Origin: Verrucomicrobiota bacterium
Lineage (GTDB): Bacteria; Verrucomicrobiota; Verrucomicrobiia; JADLBR01
DNA: 64,000 nt
Assembly (NCBI GenBank): GCA_029560585.1
Contig: JAKQKQ010000142.1
Location: 32,743 to 96,742, forward strand
Direction of reading: 5' to 3'
Part shown: in pieces, positions 42,959-51,628 of the stretch
Numbering within the stretch: position 1 is the first letter of the stretch
Layout: every line of letters begins with the position of its first letter
Translations under genes and position numbers: made by a program
The notes under the pieces: model-generated
Told to the model about the DNA's origin: nothing
What the model saw: the letters and a program-made list of their open reading frames with translations, nothing else
Database searches by the model: none

Positions 42959-44011
42959 ATGAATTCGACTATTAAGAAACCATTAGGGTCCCTGGTGGGA
43001 ATCCTCTGCGTGACCACGGCGATGGGCCAAACCAATGTCTGGCGTGTGGATCCGATCGCGGGTCACCCGCGGGATTTCGCCACCATCACCGACGCGCTGA
43101 ACAGCTCGACCGTGAAAGATGGCGACACAGTCTTAGTCACCGGTGACTTCTCGACGACGGACGTTACACTCCAACGTCGCCTGCACCTCGTGGGCTTCGG
43201 TTACTACCTGGCCGAGAATGGGATTTCCTATCCGCCCGGGACGCTGGCGCCCGCAACGATCCGGAGCCTCCTGGTGCGCTCGGCTGCGGCTGGTTCGCCC
43301 ACCAACGGCAGCGGGAGCAGCATCACCGGTTTCACGCTCACCACAGACGCCACGTTCAATGACGTGTCTCGGGTGGTCTTCCGACGAAACAATGTGCGCA
43401 AGGTCGTCATCGCCGGGGCGAACGGCCAGGCGGCGAGTGGGATTTCCGTCATCCAGAATTACATCCGCGCCCTGGGCACCGACGACAGCTACGGTGCAAT
43501 CCGATCCGAGACCTGGGACAACTACGACATCCTCATCGCCAACAATTTTATAGGGCGCGAACCGGCCGGCTCCTTCACCATGTCGGCAAACGACGTTTTC
43601 CTGATACGGAACAACATCATCCGCGCCGGGGGCTGGATCCACAACGGCCTGTTTGCGGACAATGCCGTTTACGGTCAAACGACGATGTACTGGAACAAGA
43701 TGGTGGTCCAAAACAACATCGCCATCGGCGGCAACTTCCTGCCAGCGGGTTCCAGCAACATCAACAACCAGGTCGAGTCCAATGTCTTCGTCCTGGGGAC
43801 GAGCCCGGATGGCAAGTACCAGCTCGCGGCGGGGAGTCTGGCCATCGGCGCGGCCAGCGACGGCGGCGACATGGGGATGTACGGGGGCACGTATCCCTAC
43901 GTCCTGTCTGGCCTCCCGCCCGTCCCCGTCATCACGCTCCTGAGCATCCCGAATACCGTGCCAGATGGAGAGGATCTCCAGGTCCAGATCCGCGCCGAGG
44001 TCCATCCCTGA
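42959..44011 (+). CDS. Secreted protein with right-handed parallel beta-helix features
   Basis: A 350-residue exported protein that I cannot assign to a named enzyme. The signal peptide is 'GSLVGILCVTTAMGQ'. A pectate-lyase-like opening ('DPIAGHPRDFATITDAL', 'DGDTVLVTGDF') precedes Asn-ladder-like repeats ('VVFRRNNVRKV', 'DILIANNFIG', 'FLIRNNIIRAG', 'MVVQNNIAIGG'). The C-terminal 'GSLAIGAASDGGDMGMYGG' is usual for extracellular beta-helix proteins of this type. No catalytic site is evident. The ATG at 42959 has an AGGAGA ribosome-binding site. It is 12 bases from the next gene and probably forms a two-gene unit with it. Confidence 0.78.
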   Translation: MNSTIKKPLGSLVGILCVTTAMGQTNVWRVDPIAGHPRDFATITDALNSSTVKDGDTVLVTGDFSTTDVTLQRRLHLVGFGYYLAENGISYPPGTLAPATIRSLLVRSAAAGSPTNGSGSSITGFTLTTDATFNDVSRVVFRRNNVRKVVIAGANGQAASGISVIQNYIRALGTDDSYGAIRSETWDNYDILIANNFIGREPAGSFTMSANDVFLIRNNIIRAGGWIHNGLFADNAVYGQTTMYWNKMVVQNNIAIGGNFLPAGSSNINNQVESNVFVLGTSPDGKYQLAAGSLAIGAASDGGDMGMYGGTYPYVLSGLPPVPVITLLSIPNTVPDGEDLQVQIRAEVHP

Positions 44012-44023
44012 AGGGAACCCGTG

Positions 44024-45979
44024 ATGAACGCACGGTTCCTCTTCGCGATTGCAGGCATGGCGGGATCCGCCGCCTGTGCCGAGGATGTCGTCCTGCCCGA
44101 GACGACGCTCTTTGAGATCTACAATCTCCAAACGACGCTGGGTAACCCGACATCGCCCTCAATCTGCACATCCCGACAACCGTGGCGGGTCACGCGGTTG
44201 ACCACCTGCCACTATCAGGCAGGGGGCACTCCGCCCGGCACGATGTGGCTGGTCGATGGCTCCGGCAGCAACTGGGGCCCCTGGCAGGCAACACCCGGCG
44301 AGAGCACATTGTTTGAGATCGACAACCCGGAGGGGGTTCAAAGCAACCCAACATCGCCATCGGTCTTCAACAACCCGGTTGCCTGGCGGGTGACGAGGCT
44401 GATGACCTACCATTACCTCAACGGTGGCATCCCGCCAGGAACGATGTGGCTGGTCGATGGTTCGGGCAGCAACTGGGGCCCTTGGCAGGCCACAGGCCGC
44501 ACGGGACAAGGGGGCGTGCCAAACGCCTATTGGGATGTGGAGATCAACCCCGCCATCATCCTCCCCCCCGACACCTACACCATCCAAAGCAGCAGCCCAG
44601 AAACATGGTCCCATAACGCGCAGAGCGGTGGTCGCGGCATGTGCCGCGTCAGCGGCGGTACAGTCGATGGGAACCCCTACTGGGACGTCGATTTCGACCC
44701 CGGTCTCGATCTGCCCCCAGGCATCTACACCTTCCAGGTCAGCAGCCCCGAAACCTGGTCGCACAACGCGCAGAGCGCAGGCCGCGGCATGTGCCGGGTC
44801 AGCGGCAGCTTCTTTCTGTCCTCCACCCCACCGATAGATTTCCCCGGGCGCGCCACAGAAATCAGCTGGCTCGCATGGAAGATCGACGACGACCCTCGGG
44901 TGTCGCCCTCGGGCACACTCCCGACGACACCCACGCCCATAGTCGAGACGACCCTCTCGATACCTGTCGCCGCGATGACCGGTGGCGTCCACCGTCTCGA
45001 GATCATCGCCGGCGGCGCAACCAACGGATCCCCGAGCGGCGCCGGCATGCTGTGCGTGAGTCCATTTCACAGGTTTCGCGCGCCCTCGGAGTCGCCTGTC
45101 GCGCGCCTCGACTGGGCATTCGATGGGAGCCCGTTGGTTCCCGAAAGCTCCGTGGCCGTATCGCCCCCCACGCTGGCCGTCGAAACCAATATCGCGCTGC
45201 CCGCATCCGGACTGGACCCAGGCACGCACCGCCTCGGGTTGGTGCCACTCGACGGGGGTGGAGCCGGGGGGATGCTGTACACATCGCCTTTCCACGTGAG
45301 TTACCCATCGGTCGGTGGGCTCCGGGACATCACACTCGATGTTGTCTTAACCAACCACGCGCCGGCTAGGGGCGCCATCGTCAAACCCATCTCGGGCGCG
45401 CCAACCATCTTCGAGGACACTGTCACATGGCCCGACTTCCGCCTTAGGGCATCCGGTTCCTACCTCCTGAGGGCCAAAGCGGCGACCACCGCTGACATCG
45501 GTGGCCCATGGGTCTGGACCCAGTTCGACCAATCGGTCCCAGCCTATCGCGAGGAACTGAACCTCTCCTATTGGCCACCCGAAGCCTTCCCGGGCGTCAG
45601 CGTCGCTTTCGGCGGCGACGCCAACGGCGACGGCACGCCCAATGGCCTTGCATTCGCCCTGGGCGTCCCACCCGATCAACGGGCCCAGGGATTTCTGCCG
45701 GATGTGCTATTTGATGTTGAATACCTGTACTACTCCTTCCGGCAACGGAGCGGCGGGACGGGCGATCCCGGCGCGGGATACTCGGCCGACGGCGTCAGCT
45801 ACCATGTCGAGATATCCGGCACCCTCCTCGGCGACAGCTGGCTATCCGGACCCGGCCTCTTTGATGTGGTCGGCACGCCGATCGACAATGGCGATGGCAC
45901 CGAAACTGTCACCATCCGGATCCAACGCCCGGAAGCGGGCCGACTGTTTGTCCGCCTTCGCTGCGACGAGGCGCCTTGA
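44024..45979 (+). CDS. Secreted protein with two kinds of internal duplication
   Basis: A 651-residue exported protein of unknown function. After the signal peptide 'MNARFLFAIAGMAGSAACA' there are two copies (about residues 26-90 and 91-157) of a unit marked by 'LFEIDNPEGV', 'NPTSPS', 'WRVTRLMTYHY', 'GTMWLVDGSGSNWGPWQA'. Next come two copies (about 165-215 and 217-260) of a unit marked by 'YWDVEINP', 'LPPDTYTI', 'SPETWSHNAQS', 'GRGMCRVSG'. Single-copy forms of this pair occur in other bacterial secreted proteins. The rest is Ig-like, and a 'GDANGDGTPNGLAFALGV' Ca-binding-like linker precedes the C-terminus, a verrucomicrobial habit. I preferred the ATG at 44024 over the GTG at 44021. Confidence 0.78.
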   Translation: MNARFLFAIAGMAGSAACAEDVVLPETTLFEIYNLQTTLGNPTSPSICTSRQPWRVTRLTTCHYQAGGTPPGTMWLVDGSGSNWGPWQATPGESTLFEIDNPEGVQSNPTSPSVFNNPVAWRVTRLMTYHYLNGGIPPGTMWLVDGSGSNWGPWQATGRTGQGGVPNAYWDVEINPAIILPPDTYTIQSSSPETWSHNAQSGGRGMCRVSGGTVDGNPYWDVDFDPGLDLPPGIYTFQVSSPETWSHNAQSAGRGMCRVSGSFFLSSTPPIDFPGRATEISWLAWKIDDDPRVSPSGTLPTTPTPIVETTLSIPVAAMTGGVHRLEIIAGGATNGSPSGAGMLCVSPFHRFRAPSESPVARLDWAFDGSPLVPESSVAVSPPTLAVETNIALPASGLDPGTHRLGLVPLDGGGAGGMLYTSPFHVSYPSVGGLRDITLDVVLTNHAPARGAIVKPISGAPTIFEDTVTWPDFRLRASGSYLLRAKAATTADIGGPWVWTQFDQSVPAYREELNLSYWPPEAFPGVSVAFGGDANGDGTPNGLAFALGVPPDQRAQGFLPDVLFDVEYLYYSFRQRSGGTGDPGAGYSADGVSYHVEISGTLLGDSWLSGPGLFDVVGTPIDNGDGTETVTIRIQRPEAGRLFVRLRCDEAP

Positions 45980-45988
45980 CGCAAAGGT

Positions 45989-47164
45989 TCACCTCCCCCG
46001 CTTCGCCGCCGGTCCCCCTTCCACCGCCTGGAGCTTCTGGTCGGGGAAATCGCCGGCCTCGCCGCGCAGCTGATGCCGCAGGAATCTCGCCACGATCTCT
46101 TTCGCCTCGGGCGGGAAACCTTGCCCGTGGCCACCGCCCTCCACCGTGACAAGCGTCGATGCCACGCCCGCCTTCTTCAGGGCGGCATGCAGCGCCTCCG
46201 ACTGGGCGTAGGGCACCACGGGATCGGCATTGCCATGGACATTCAGGAACGGGGGGTCGTCCTTGCTCACGTATGTGATCGGGCTCGCGGCCTTTGCCTT
46301 TTCCTTGTTCTCCTGCAATGCGCCCCCCACCAACTTCGCCTCGGGTGAATCGGGTGCATCGTGATTCATCCGCGCGCTGCGCCCACCCTGCGCACCCATG
46401 GTGAGGAGATCGCTCGGTCCATAGTAATTCACCACGCAGCTCACCCGGCTGGAGACCCCCTTGTTCGGGCCGAGATCGCCCTCCAGCTCCTTCACGTCAC
46501 CGCTGGTCCCCAGCAGCGACACCAAGTGGCCTCCCGCCGAACTGCCCCAGACGGCGATCTTGCCGGGATCGAGACCGTATTTCTCCGCGTTGGCCCGGAT
46601 CCATCGGATCGCGGCCTTGCAATCGAAGATCTGCTGCGGGAATTGCGCCTCATCGGTCAGGCGGTATCCCACGCTCGCGCCCGCGAATTCACCGCTCGCC
46701 ACCAGATCCGCCACCTGGCGGCGCCCGCCGGTCTTGTCGCCGTTCTGCCAGCCGCCGCCATGGATGAACACCACCACCGGCAGCTTGCCGCCCTTCGGTT
46801 CCGCCGGCAGCAGCAGATCCAGTTTCTGCCGCGGGTTCTCGGTCCCCGCGTACGGGAGGTCTGCCTCCAGTTTCACACCCGGGGGCATCGGTGGCGCCCC
46901 CCCGCCGGGCCGCCGCCCTCCCGGCGCGCCTTCCCGCGCCCGCCGCAGGAAAGCCTCGTGCTCTTCCAGCGAGATGGAGCCGTCCTTGTCGCGATCAACC
47001 CGTTCAAAGTTCTGGCGCGCGCGCTCCGGCAATTCCTCCTTGGAGAGCTTCCCGTCGCCGTTGCTGTCCATTCGCTTAAACATCTCGCCGGGATCGGCCT
47101 GCCCGAACGCCGATGCCGTTAACCCAACCGTAACCACCAATGCCCGAAATACCATTTTTCGCAT
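45989..47164 (-). CDS. Secreted EF-hand alpha/beta hydrolase (esterase)
   Basis: A 391-residue secreted enzyme. After the signal peptide '[18 protein letters not shown]', two EF-hand loops ('[12 protein letters not shown]' at 33-44 and '[12 protein letters not shown]' at 57-68) precede a Pro/Gly linker. The alpha/beta hydrolase has 'FIHGGGW' (133-139), nucleophile elbow 'GSSAGG' (207-212, Ser209), an acid in 'GNADPVVPY' and His in 'GGGHGQGF'. It belongs to the BD-FAE/carboxylesterase branch that deacetylates or deferuloylates plant polymers; the substrate is unproven. The EF-hands suggest Ca-dependent folding outside the cell. The ATG at 47164 has AGGAGG at good spacing. It converges with the gene ending at 45979. 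Confidence 0.9.
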   Translation of the reverse strand: MRKMVFRALVVTVGLTASAFGQADPGEMFKRMDSNGDGKLSKEELPERARQNFERVDRDKDGSISLEEHEAFLRRAREGAPGGRRPGGGAPPMPPGVKLEADLPYAGTENPRQKLDLLLPAEPKGGKLPVVVFIHGGGWQNGDKTGGRRQVADLVASGEFAGASVGYRLTDEAQFPQQIFDCKAAIRWIRANAEKYGLDPGKIAVWGSSAGGHLVSLLGTSGDVKELEGDLGPNKGVSSRVSCVVNYYGPSDLLTMGAQGGRSARMNHDAPDSPEAKLVGGALQENKEKAKAASPITYVSKDDPPFLNVHGNADPVVPYAQSEALHAALKKAGVASTLVTVEGGGHGQGFPPEAKEIVARFLRHQLRGEAGDFPDQKLQAVEGGPAAKRGR

Positions 47165-47361
47165 GTGCCTTCCTCCTGCGGAGTCACCCATTCCCCCATG
47201 AAACCCCCCACGTCCGCCAAAGTTTCTGACGCGGCGCACGCCGCCGCGGGAGGGACGCCAGCCCCGGCGTCCGCGATTCACCAGCCGCGCAAAGCCTGGG
47301 CCAACCGCGGCCCCCGACATTGAAATCCCGGCATTCCGGGTTTAGAAAACCTTCTCCACTG

Positions 47362-48552
47362 ATGAGCCATCTCGATCGCATCAACGAGGCCTTCGCGGGC
47401 GTCTCCCTCTCCGGTGAGGAGATCCACCGCTACGGGAGGCATCTCGTCATGCCGGAGATCACGATCGACGGCCAGCGCAAGCTGAAGGCCGCCCGCGTCC
47501 TGTGCGTGGGCACCGGCGGCCTTGGCTCGCCCCTGCTCACCTACCTGGCCGCCGCGGGCATCGGCAAGCTCGGCATCGTGGACTTCGATTTTGTCGATCA
47601 CTCCAATCTCCATCGCCAGATCATTCATTCCACCGAAAGCATCGGCCAGCCCAAGGTCGTCTCCGCCCGCAAACGCATCCACGAGATCAACCCCAACGTG
47701 GAGGTCGAAACGCACGAGGTGGCCCTCCGTTCCGGTAACGCCATGGGCATCTGCCGCGGGTATGACGTCATCGTCGATGGCACCGACAACTTCCCCGCCC
47801 GCTATCTCGTCAACGACACGTGCGCGCTGCTGGGCAAACCCAACGTCTACGGCAGCATCTTCCGTTTCGAGGGCCAATGCACCGTGTTCTGGGCCACGAA
47901 AGGCCCATGCTACCGGTGCCTGTTCCCCGATCCCCCGCCACCCGGACTGGTGCCCAGCTGCGCCGAGGGCGGAGTCCTCGGGGTGTTGCCCGGGATCATC
48001 GGCGTCATGCAGGCGATCGAAACCATCAAGATCATCCTCGGCATCGGCGATCCCCTCATCGGGCGACTGGTGGCATTCGATGCGCTGCGCATGCGCTTCC
48101 GGGAACTGAAGCTCCCGAAGGATCCCGCCTGCCCCATCTGCGGCGAGAAACCCACGATCCGCGAACTGATCGATTACGAGCAATTCTGCGGTGCCGCGGC
48201 CACCGCGGGAACAACCGCCCCCAAGGAGGCACCCGTGCCCGAAATCACCGCCACCGAACTCAGCGCCCGCCTCGCGGCCAAGAAAGATCTCATCCTCCTC
48301 GACGTCCGCGAACCCCACGAGTACCAGATCTGCCGAATCCCCGGCGCGCGCCTGATCCCACTCGGGGAATTGTCGCGCAAGATCCACGAGTTCGACCCGG
48401 ACCAGGAGATCCTCATCCACTGCAAGTCTGGAGGCCGCAGCGCCACCGCCGTCCGCGCCTTCCAAAAGGCCGGCTTCAGGCACGTCAAGAACGTGCGGGG
48501 CGGCATCCTCGCATGGTCGAAGGAAGTCGACCCCACGGTCCCAAGGTACTGA
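47362..48552 (+). CDS. MoeB/ThiF-like E1 adenylyltransferase fused to rhodanese
   Basis: A 396-residue cytoplasmic protein of the MoeZ/MOCS3 layout. The E1 domain has ATP motif 'GTGGLGSP' (50-57), 'DFDFVDHSNLHRQ', zinc Cys183/186 ('CYRC') and Cys257/260 ('CPIC'), and the conserved Cys200 in 'PSCAEGG'. The rhodanese domain (about 295-396) has active Cys354 in 'HCKSGGRSA'. Such proteins adenylate the C-terminus of a small ubiquitin-like sulfur carrier (MoaD, ThiS or CysO) and load it with sulfur for molybdopterin, thiamin, cysteine or tRNA thiolation. No carrier gene is nearby, so the pathway is undecided. The ATG at 47362 matches the family start; a TTG at 47320 is poor. Confidence 0.93.
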   Translation: MSHLDRINEAFAGVSLSGEEIHRYGRHLVMPEITIDGQRKLKAARVLCVGTGGLGSPLLTYLAAAGIGKLGIVDFDFVDHSNLHRQIIHSTESIGQPKVVSARKRIHEINPNVEVETHEVALRSGNAMGICRGYDVIVDGTDNFPARYLVNDTCALLGKPNVYGSIFRFEGQCTVFWATKGPCYRCLFPDPPPPGLVPSCAEGGVLGVLPGIIGVMQAIETIKIILGIGDPLIGRLVAFDALRMRFRELKLPKDPACPICGEKPTIRELIDYEQFCGAAATAGTTAPKEAPVPEITATELSARLAAKKDLILLDVREPHEYQICRIPGARLIPLGELSRKIHEFDPDQEILIHCKSGGRSATAVRAFQKAGFRHVKNVRGGILAWSKEVDPTVPRY

Positions 48553-48583
48553 CTGTCTGACTCGAAGACTCAGATGCCCGGCC

Positions 48584-48640
48584 GCAGGAGCCTGCTTGCG
48601 GGCGATCCCATGCGCGAATCGCGCGCAAGCGCGCTCCTAC
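48584..48640. repeat. GTAGGAGC-type element, copy 2
   Basis: Same structure as 41449-41505, with left arm GCAGGAGC, right arm GCTCCTAC and an inner GCGCGCAAGCGCGC hairpin. The flanking bases also match copy 1 (CAGATGCC before, TTTC/TCTCATTT after). Confidence 0.85.
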
Positions 48641-48699
48641 GTTTCATTTTCTTCCCCGGTCGTGCCCCACCGCGCGGGGCACAACCGGGCCGGAGAATC

Positions 48700-48850
48700 G
48701 TAGCGAAGCCGATCGCCAGAGGCGATTTTGCCAACATTCCGGCTTCGGCGTTCGCCCAGCCAGCGCCGCGGGCGGGACGCCCGTGCCACAGGACCGTGGC
48801 ATGGGCATCTTGCCCATGTCCCACGCCGAAGGGCGCAAGCCCTTCGCTAC
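48700..48850. repeat. GTAGCGAAG...CTTCGCTAC element, copy 3
   Basis: About 151 bases with the same mirrored ends as 17145-17271 and 20205-20331. The internal CGGGCGGGACGCCCGTGCCAC and ATGGGCATCTTGCCCAT segments are conserved. The left third is longer and diverged. Confidence 0.8.
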
Positions 48851-48877
48851 CCGACCAGTACGCCCTCTTTTCGATCT

Positions 48878-48909
48878 AGCCTGCCGGGCTTTCCAAAGCC
48901 CGGCAGGCT
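48878..48909. repeat. AGCCTGCCGGGCTTT hairpin before the rhomboid-like gene
   Basis: A perfect 15-base inverted repeat around CC, 14 bases before the ATG at 48924. It shares only the outer AGCCTG/CAGGCT with the 4599 hairpin family. Located in the leader, it could shield the ribosome-binding region or act as a terminator for upstream transcription. Confidence 0.75.
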
Positions 48910-48923
48910 GCTAGGCTGGCGCG

Positions 48924-49688
48924 ATGCTCGATTGGCTCGAGGCAAGATTGGGGCGTTTCGCGATACCGCATGCCATCCGTGGCATCGCGCTGCTGTACGC
49001 GGTCTGTTTCGTGATGGAGGCACTCAAGCCCGGCTTCGTCGGGATGCTCACGCTCGAGCCCGACCTCGTCCGGGGCGGACAGTTCTGGCGCCTCTTCTCC
49101 TACGCGCTCATCCCCTCGACGCTCAGCCCCATATGGATTCTTTTTGTGGTGATGATCATGTGGCTGATCGGCGCGGGAATCGAAGAGGCCTTCGGCCCAT
49201 TCAAGACCAACCTCTACCTCCTGATCGGCATCCTCGGCACTGCCGCGGGCGCCATGTTCTTCGGATTGCCCGACATCTCTGGCCAGTACCTTTACCTCTC
49301 GCTCTTTTTCGCGTTCGCCACCCTGTACCCGGAATACGAGATCCTGGTCTTCTTCATCCTGCCCGTGCGGGTCAAATGGCTCGCCCTGATCTCTGCCGTG
49401 CTTGTCGGGCTCGCCTTCATCAGTGGCGGCGCCGCCGCGAAACTCGCCATCGCCTGCGCCCTGGCCAATTACATCCTCTTCTTTGGGCCCACCGCCGCCC
49501 GCACCGCGGTCGCCCTGGCACAGGTGAGAGCAAGGCGCGCCCAGTTCGAATCGCACAAGATCCCCGAGGACGAACCCCTCCACCGCTGTGCCGCGTGCGG
49601 CCGCACCGAGCATGACGACGACCTGCTCGAGTTCCGCGTCGCCAAAGACGGGGAAGAGTATTGCGCCGAGCACCTGCCGCGGCCCTGA
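48924..49688 (+). CDS. Rhomboid-like membrane protein with C-terminal zinc-ribbon
   Basis: A 254-residue protein with about six TM segments. The layout follows rhomboids: after TM1, 'GGQFWRLFSYALIP' matches the family's 'WR..T..F' segment, and TM2-TM3 include 'MIMWLIGAGIEEAFG'. A Ser-Gly is kept in 'PDISGQYLYLS', but the first Gly of GxSG is Asp and the helix expected to supply the catalytic His ('LAIACALANYILFF') has none. It is therefore probably a pseudoprotease or Derlin-like protein. The C-terminal soluble tail has 'CAACGRTE' and 'YCAEH', a likely zinc knuckle. Its TGA lies at the edge of a 260-base repeat element. Confidence 0.8.
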   Translation: MLDWLEARLGRFAIPHAIRGIALLYAVCFVMEALKPGFVGMLTLEPDLVRGGQFWRLFSYALIPSTLSPIWILFVVMIMWLIGAGIEEAFGPFKTNLYLLIGILGTAAGAMFFGLPDISGQYLYLSLFFAFATLYPEYEILVFFILPVRVKWLALISAVLVGLAFISGGAAAKLAIACALANYILFFGPTAARTAVALAQVRARRAQFESHKIPEDEPLHRCAACGRTEHDDDLLEFRVAKDGEEYCAEHLPRP

Positions 49689-49945
49689 CCTGAAACTTCA
49701 GGCGCTGTTCGCGGGCGCGGCTCGCGCCCCGACCCATGATCCGGGCCGGGAGGGTTTTGGACTGCGGTGGCAAAGCCCCGGGTCGGGGCGGCGCCACCGC
49801 TTTGGCAGCGCGCGAAGCGCGGGCCGGGACCATCGGTTTCGGCTCCACCGGAGGCAAAAGCGGTGTCGCCGCTTCGCTCTGCCACCGCAGTCCAAAACGG
49901 CCCCGCCCCCAGAAGTTTCATCATGAATAATCCGGCGCGTGAACG
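49687..49945. repeat. About 260-base inverted-repeat element, copy 1
   Basis: Begins TGACCTGAAACTTC at the stop of the rhomboid-like gene and ends near AGAAGTTTCATC. The two halves are imperfectly complementary (GGACTGCGGTGGCAAAG against CTCTGCCACCGCAGTCC). Another copy lies inverted at 60478-60736. No gene is seen in the element or in 49946-50075, where one more GCTGACCTGAAACTCC boundary motif occurs near 49984. Confidence 0.75.
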
Positions 49946-50075
49946 ACTCTGGCTAGCGCCGCCCCGGCGCGCCGGGGCCGGCGCTGACCTGAAACTCCGC
50001 AAGCGTTCGGCGTCTCGCAGAGACGCCCCACAAGTCTTGTAGGCCTCGCGGGCCGCATTGGCCGCTGAACCGGGA

Positions 50076-51215
50076 TCACCGCATGCCCAGCGCCGCGCGA
50101 AGCACCGGCTCGAACGCGTCGGCCTGCCGCATGAATCCCAGGTCGTTCGGATGGGACGCATCGGTCGCGCCCTCGGCGTCATCGCCAAGGAGATTGTCCC
50201 CAAATAAATAATACAGCCTCGGGACGCCGGCTTCCTTTAGCTCTTCAAACGCCCTCTTCAGGGCCGCGTGATTCGCGGCATGGAACTCCTGCCGCGACGG
50301 CCGGATCCAGGAATTCGTGAATGGGCGATCCTCGACGAGCACGATCGCCGCGTCCGGGCGGGCGGCGCGCAACTGCTTCACCAGCGGCACCGCACGCTCC
50401 GCAACCGCCTTCGCGTCCATGTTCGGCAGGCAATCGATGACGAAGGCCGCCGCGTCAATCTCGCACATCAGCTCGCCCACCGACGCGTCCATCCTCCCGT
50501 TACCCGAAAATCCCAGATTGATCACGGGTCGATCAAACCGCCGCCCGAGGATGGCCGTGTGCACCATGCCGGGGCGCGACGCGCAGGCGCCGTGCGTTAT
50601 CGACGTCCCGTAGAAAACGATCGGCTTCTTGTCCCTCGGCGCCAGCGCCTCGAACTTGGCGCCCGGCGGCACGCCGATCTCCAGCGAATCGACCCCATTA
50701 TAGAGCGGCAGGTACGCCGCATACTCGCGTTCCCCAGGCGCGAGATCCGTGATGATCGCCACCTCCATCGATTGCTTGTCGGGCTTGGTGACAAACACCC
50801 AGCGCCACTTCCCGCGCTCGTCGCGCGCGTACAGATCCAGCCCACTGACCCCCGTGGCCGGCATGTGCGGCATCGCCAGATTCGCCTTGCTGAGTTTGTA
50901 GCGGGCGTAGATCGCCGTCGCATCGGTCCGGAATCGCGCCATCATCCCCGAACTGTCCCGGCTCAGGCCCCAAACCGCCGGAGGAACCTTCCCCTCCGCC
51001 TTCGCCGGAAAACGGTCGAACCACCTCGCCCGTTCCTGGTCCGCCCATCCGCGCCCCTCCACCCCCCACGTGGTCACGTCGTGCCACGCCACATCCGCCG
51101 GCACCGGCGCCTGCTTCGGCGGCGCGGGGACCACCGGTTTGGCCCCGCCCGACGGCTGCGCGTTGACCCACGTTGTGATGCCCAAAAAAAGAATGCCCGC
51201 GATCGATGACTTCAT
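50076..51215 (-). CDS. Secreted SGNH-type esterase with N-terminal beta-sandwich
   Basis: A 379-residue secreted hydrolase. After the signal peptide 'IAGILFLGITTWVNA' a beta-rich N-terminal domain ('LSRDSSGMMARFRTDATAIYARY') of about 150 residues precedes the SGNH domain. The nucleophile Ser sits in 'YGTSITHG', block II Gly/Asn in 'LGFSGNGRMD', and the Asp/His pair in 'TDASHPNDLG'. This two-domain architecture matches SsfX3-like/SGNH_hydro_3-type esterases of PVC bacteria. It is a different subfamily from the SGNH protein at 4916-6352. The likely job is removal of acyl groups from glycans; the substrate is unknown. Confidence 0.88.
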   Translation of the reverse strand: MKSSIAGILFLGITTWVNAQPSGGAKPVVPAPPKQAPVPADVAWHDVTTWGVEGRGWADQERARWFDRFPAKAEGKVPPAVWGLSRDSSGMMARFRTDATAIYARYKLSKANLAMPHMPATGVSGLDLYARDERGKWRWVFVTKPDKQSMEVAIITDLAPGEREYAAYLPLYNGVDSLEIGVPPGAKFEALAPRDKKPIVFYGTSITHGACASRPGMVHTAILGRRFDRPVINLGFSGNGRMDASVGELMCEIDAAAFVIDCLPNMDAKAVAERAVPLVKQLRAARPDAAIVLVEDRPFTNSWIRPSRQEFHAANHAALKRAFEELKEAGVPRLYYLFGDNLLGDDAEGATDASHPNDLGFMRQADAFEPVLRAALGMR

Positions 51216-51628
51216 GGCCCCCTCATACCAGCAATCCCACGCCCGCGCCAGACCACAGGTGATCAGCCAAGAACCTCGAACCGCGGATATCGTTCATCGC
51301 ACAGATAAGCGACGAGCGCGAAAATACCCGCACGCGCGTTGTAGGAGCCTGCTCGCAGGCGATTCGAGTCGCGCGCAAGCGCGCTCCTACGTCCCGTCTC
51401 CATCCCCAGTGACGCCCACCGCATCCCAACAATCCGCCCACGGCCATCGAAAAACTTCGCTGCCGCGGCGCCGCGCAACCTCACCCCAAATGATCCCGCG
51501 ACACCCACCCCCCGCCGACCCCCATTTTCCCCTTTCCACGAAAAATGAAAGTATCTAAACAAACCGTGGCTGGGTTTGTAGCCCAGATTATATGGGCGGC
51601 CGAGCGCCGCCGCCGAAAGGAGACCGCG
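51216..51628. other. 413-base intergenic stretch with a repeat element
   Basis: A divergent gap between the SGNH esterase and the NRAMP-like gene. It contains a GTAGGAGC-type element (51341-51390) and, at its right end, the AAGGAG ribosome-binding site (51616-51621) that fixes the ATG at 51629. I see no other feature. Confidence 0.6.
51341..51390. repeat. GTAGGAGC-type element, copy 3
   Basis: Arms GTAGGAGC and GCTCCTAC with an inner CCTGCTCGCAGG hairpin and GCGCGCAAGCGCGC. It is seven bases shorter in the middle than copies 1 and 2. Confidence 0.85.

Larger units (their letters stand above)
48553..48923. other. 371-base intergenic repeat cluster
   Basis: Three different extragenic elements lie in a row: the GTAGGAGC type (48584-48640), the GTAGCGAAG type (48700-48850) and an AGCC hairpin (48878-48909). 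No gene is visible. The pile-up of unrelated repeat families in one gap suggests a tolerant insertion site. Confidence 0.7.

Noticed and set aside
48878..48909. Hairpin considered as an intrinsic terminator
   Set aside because: The 15-base stem has no following T-run on either strand and lies in the leader of a gene, so it is listed only as a repeat.
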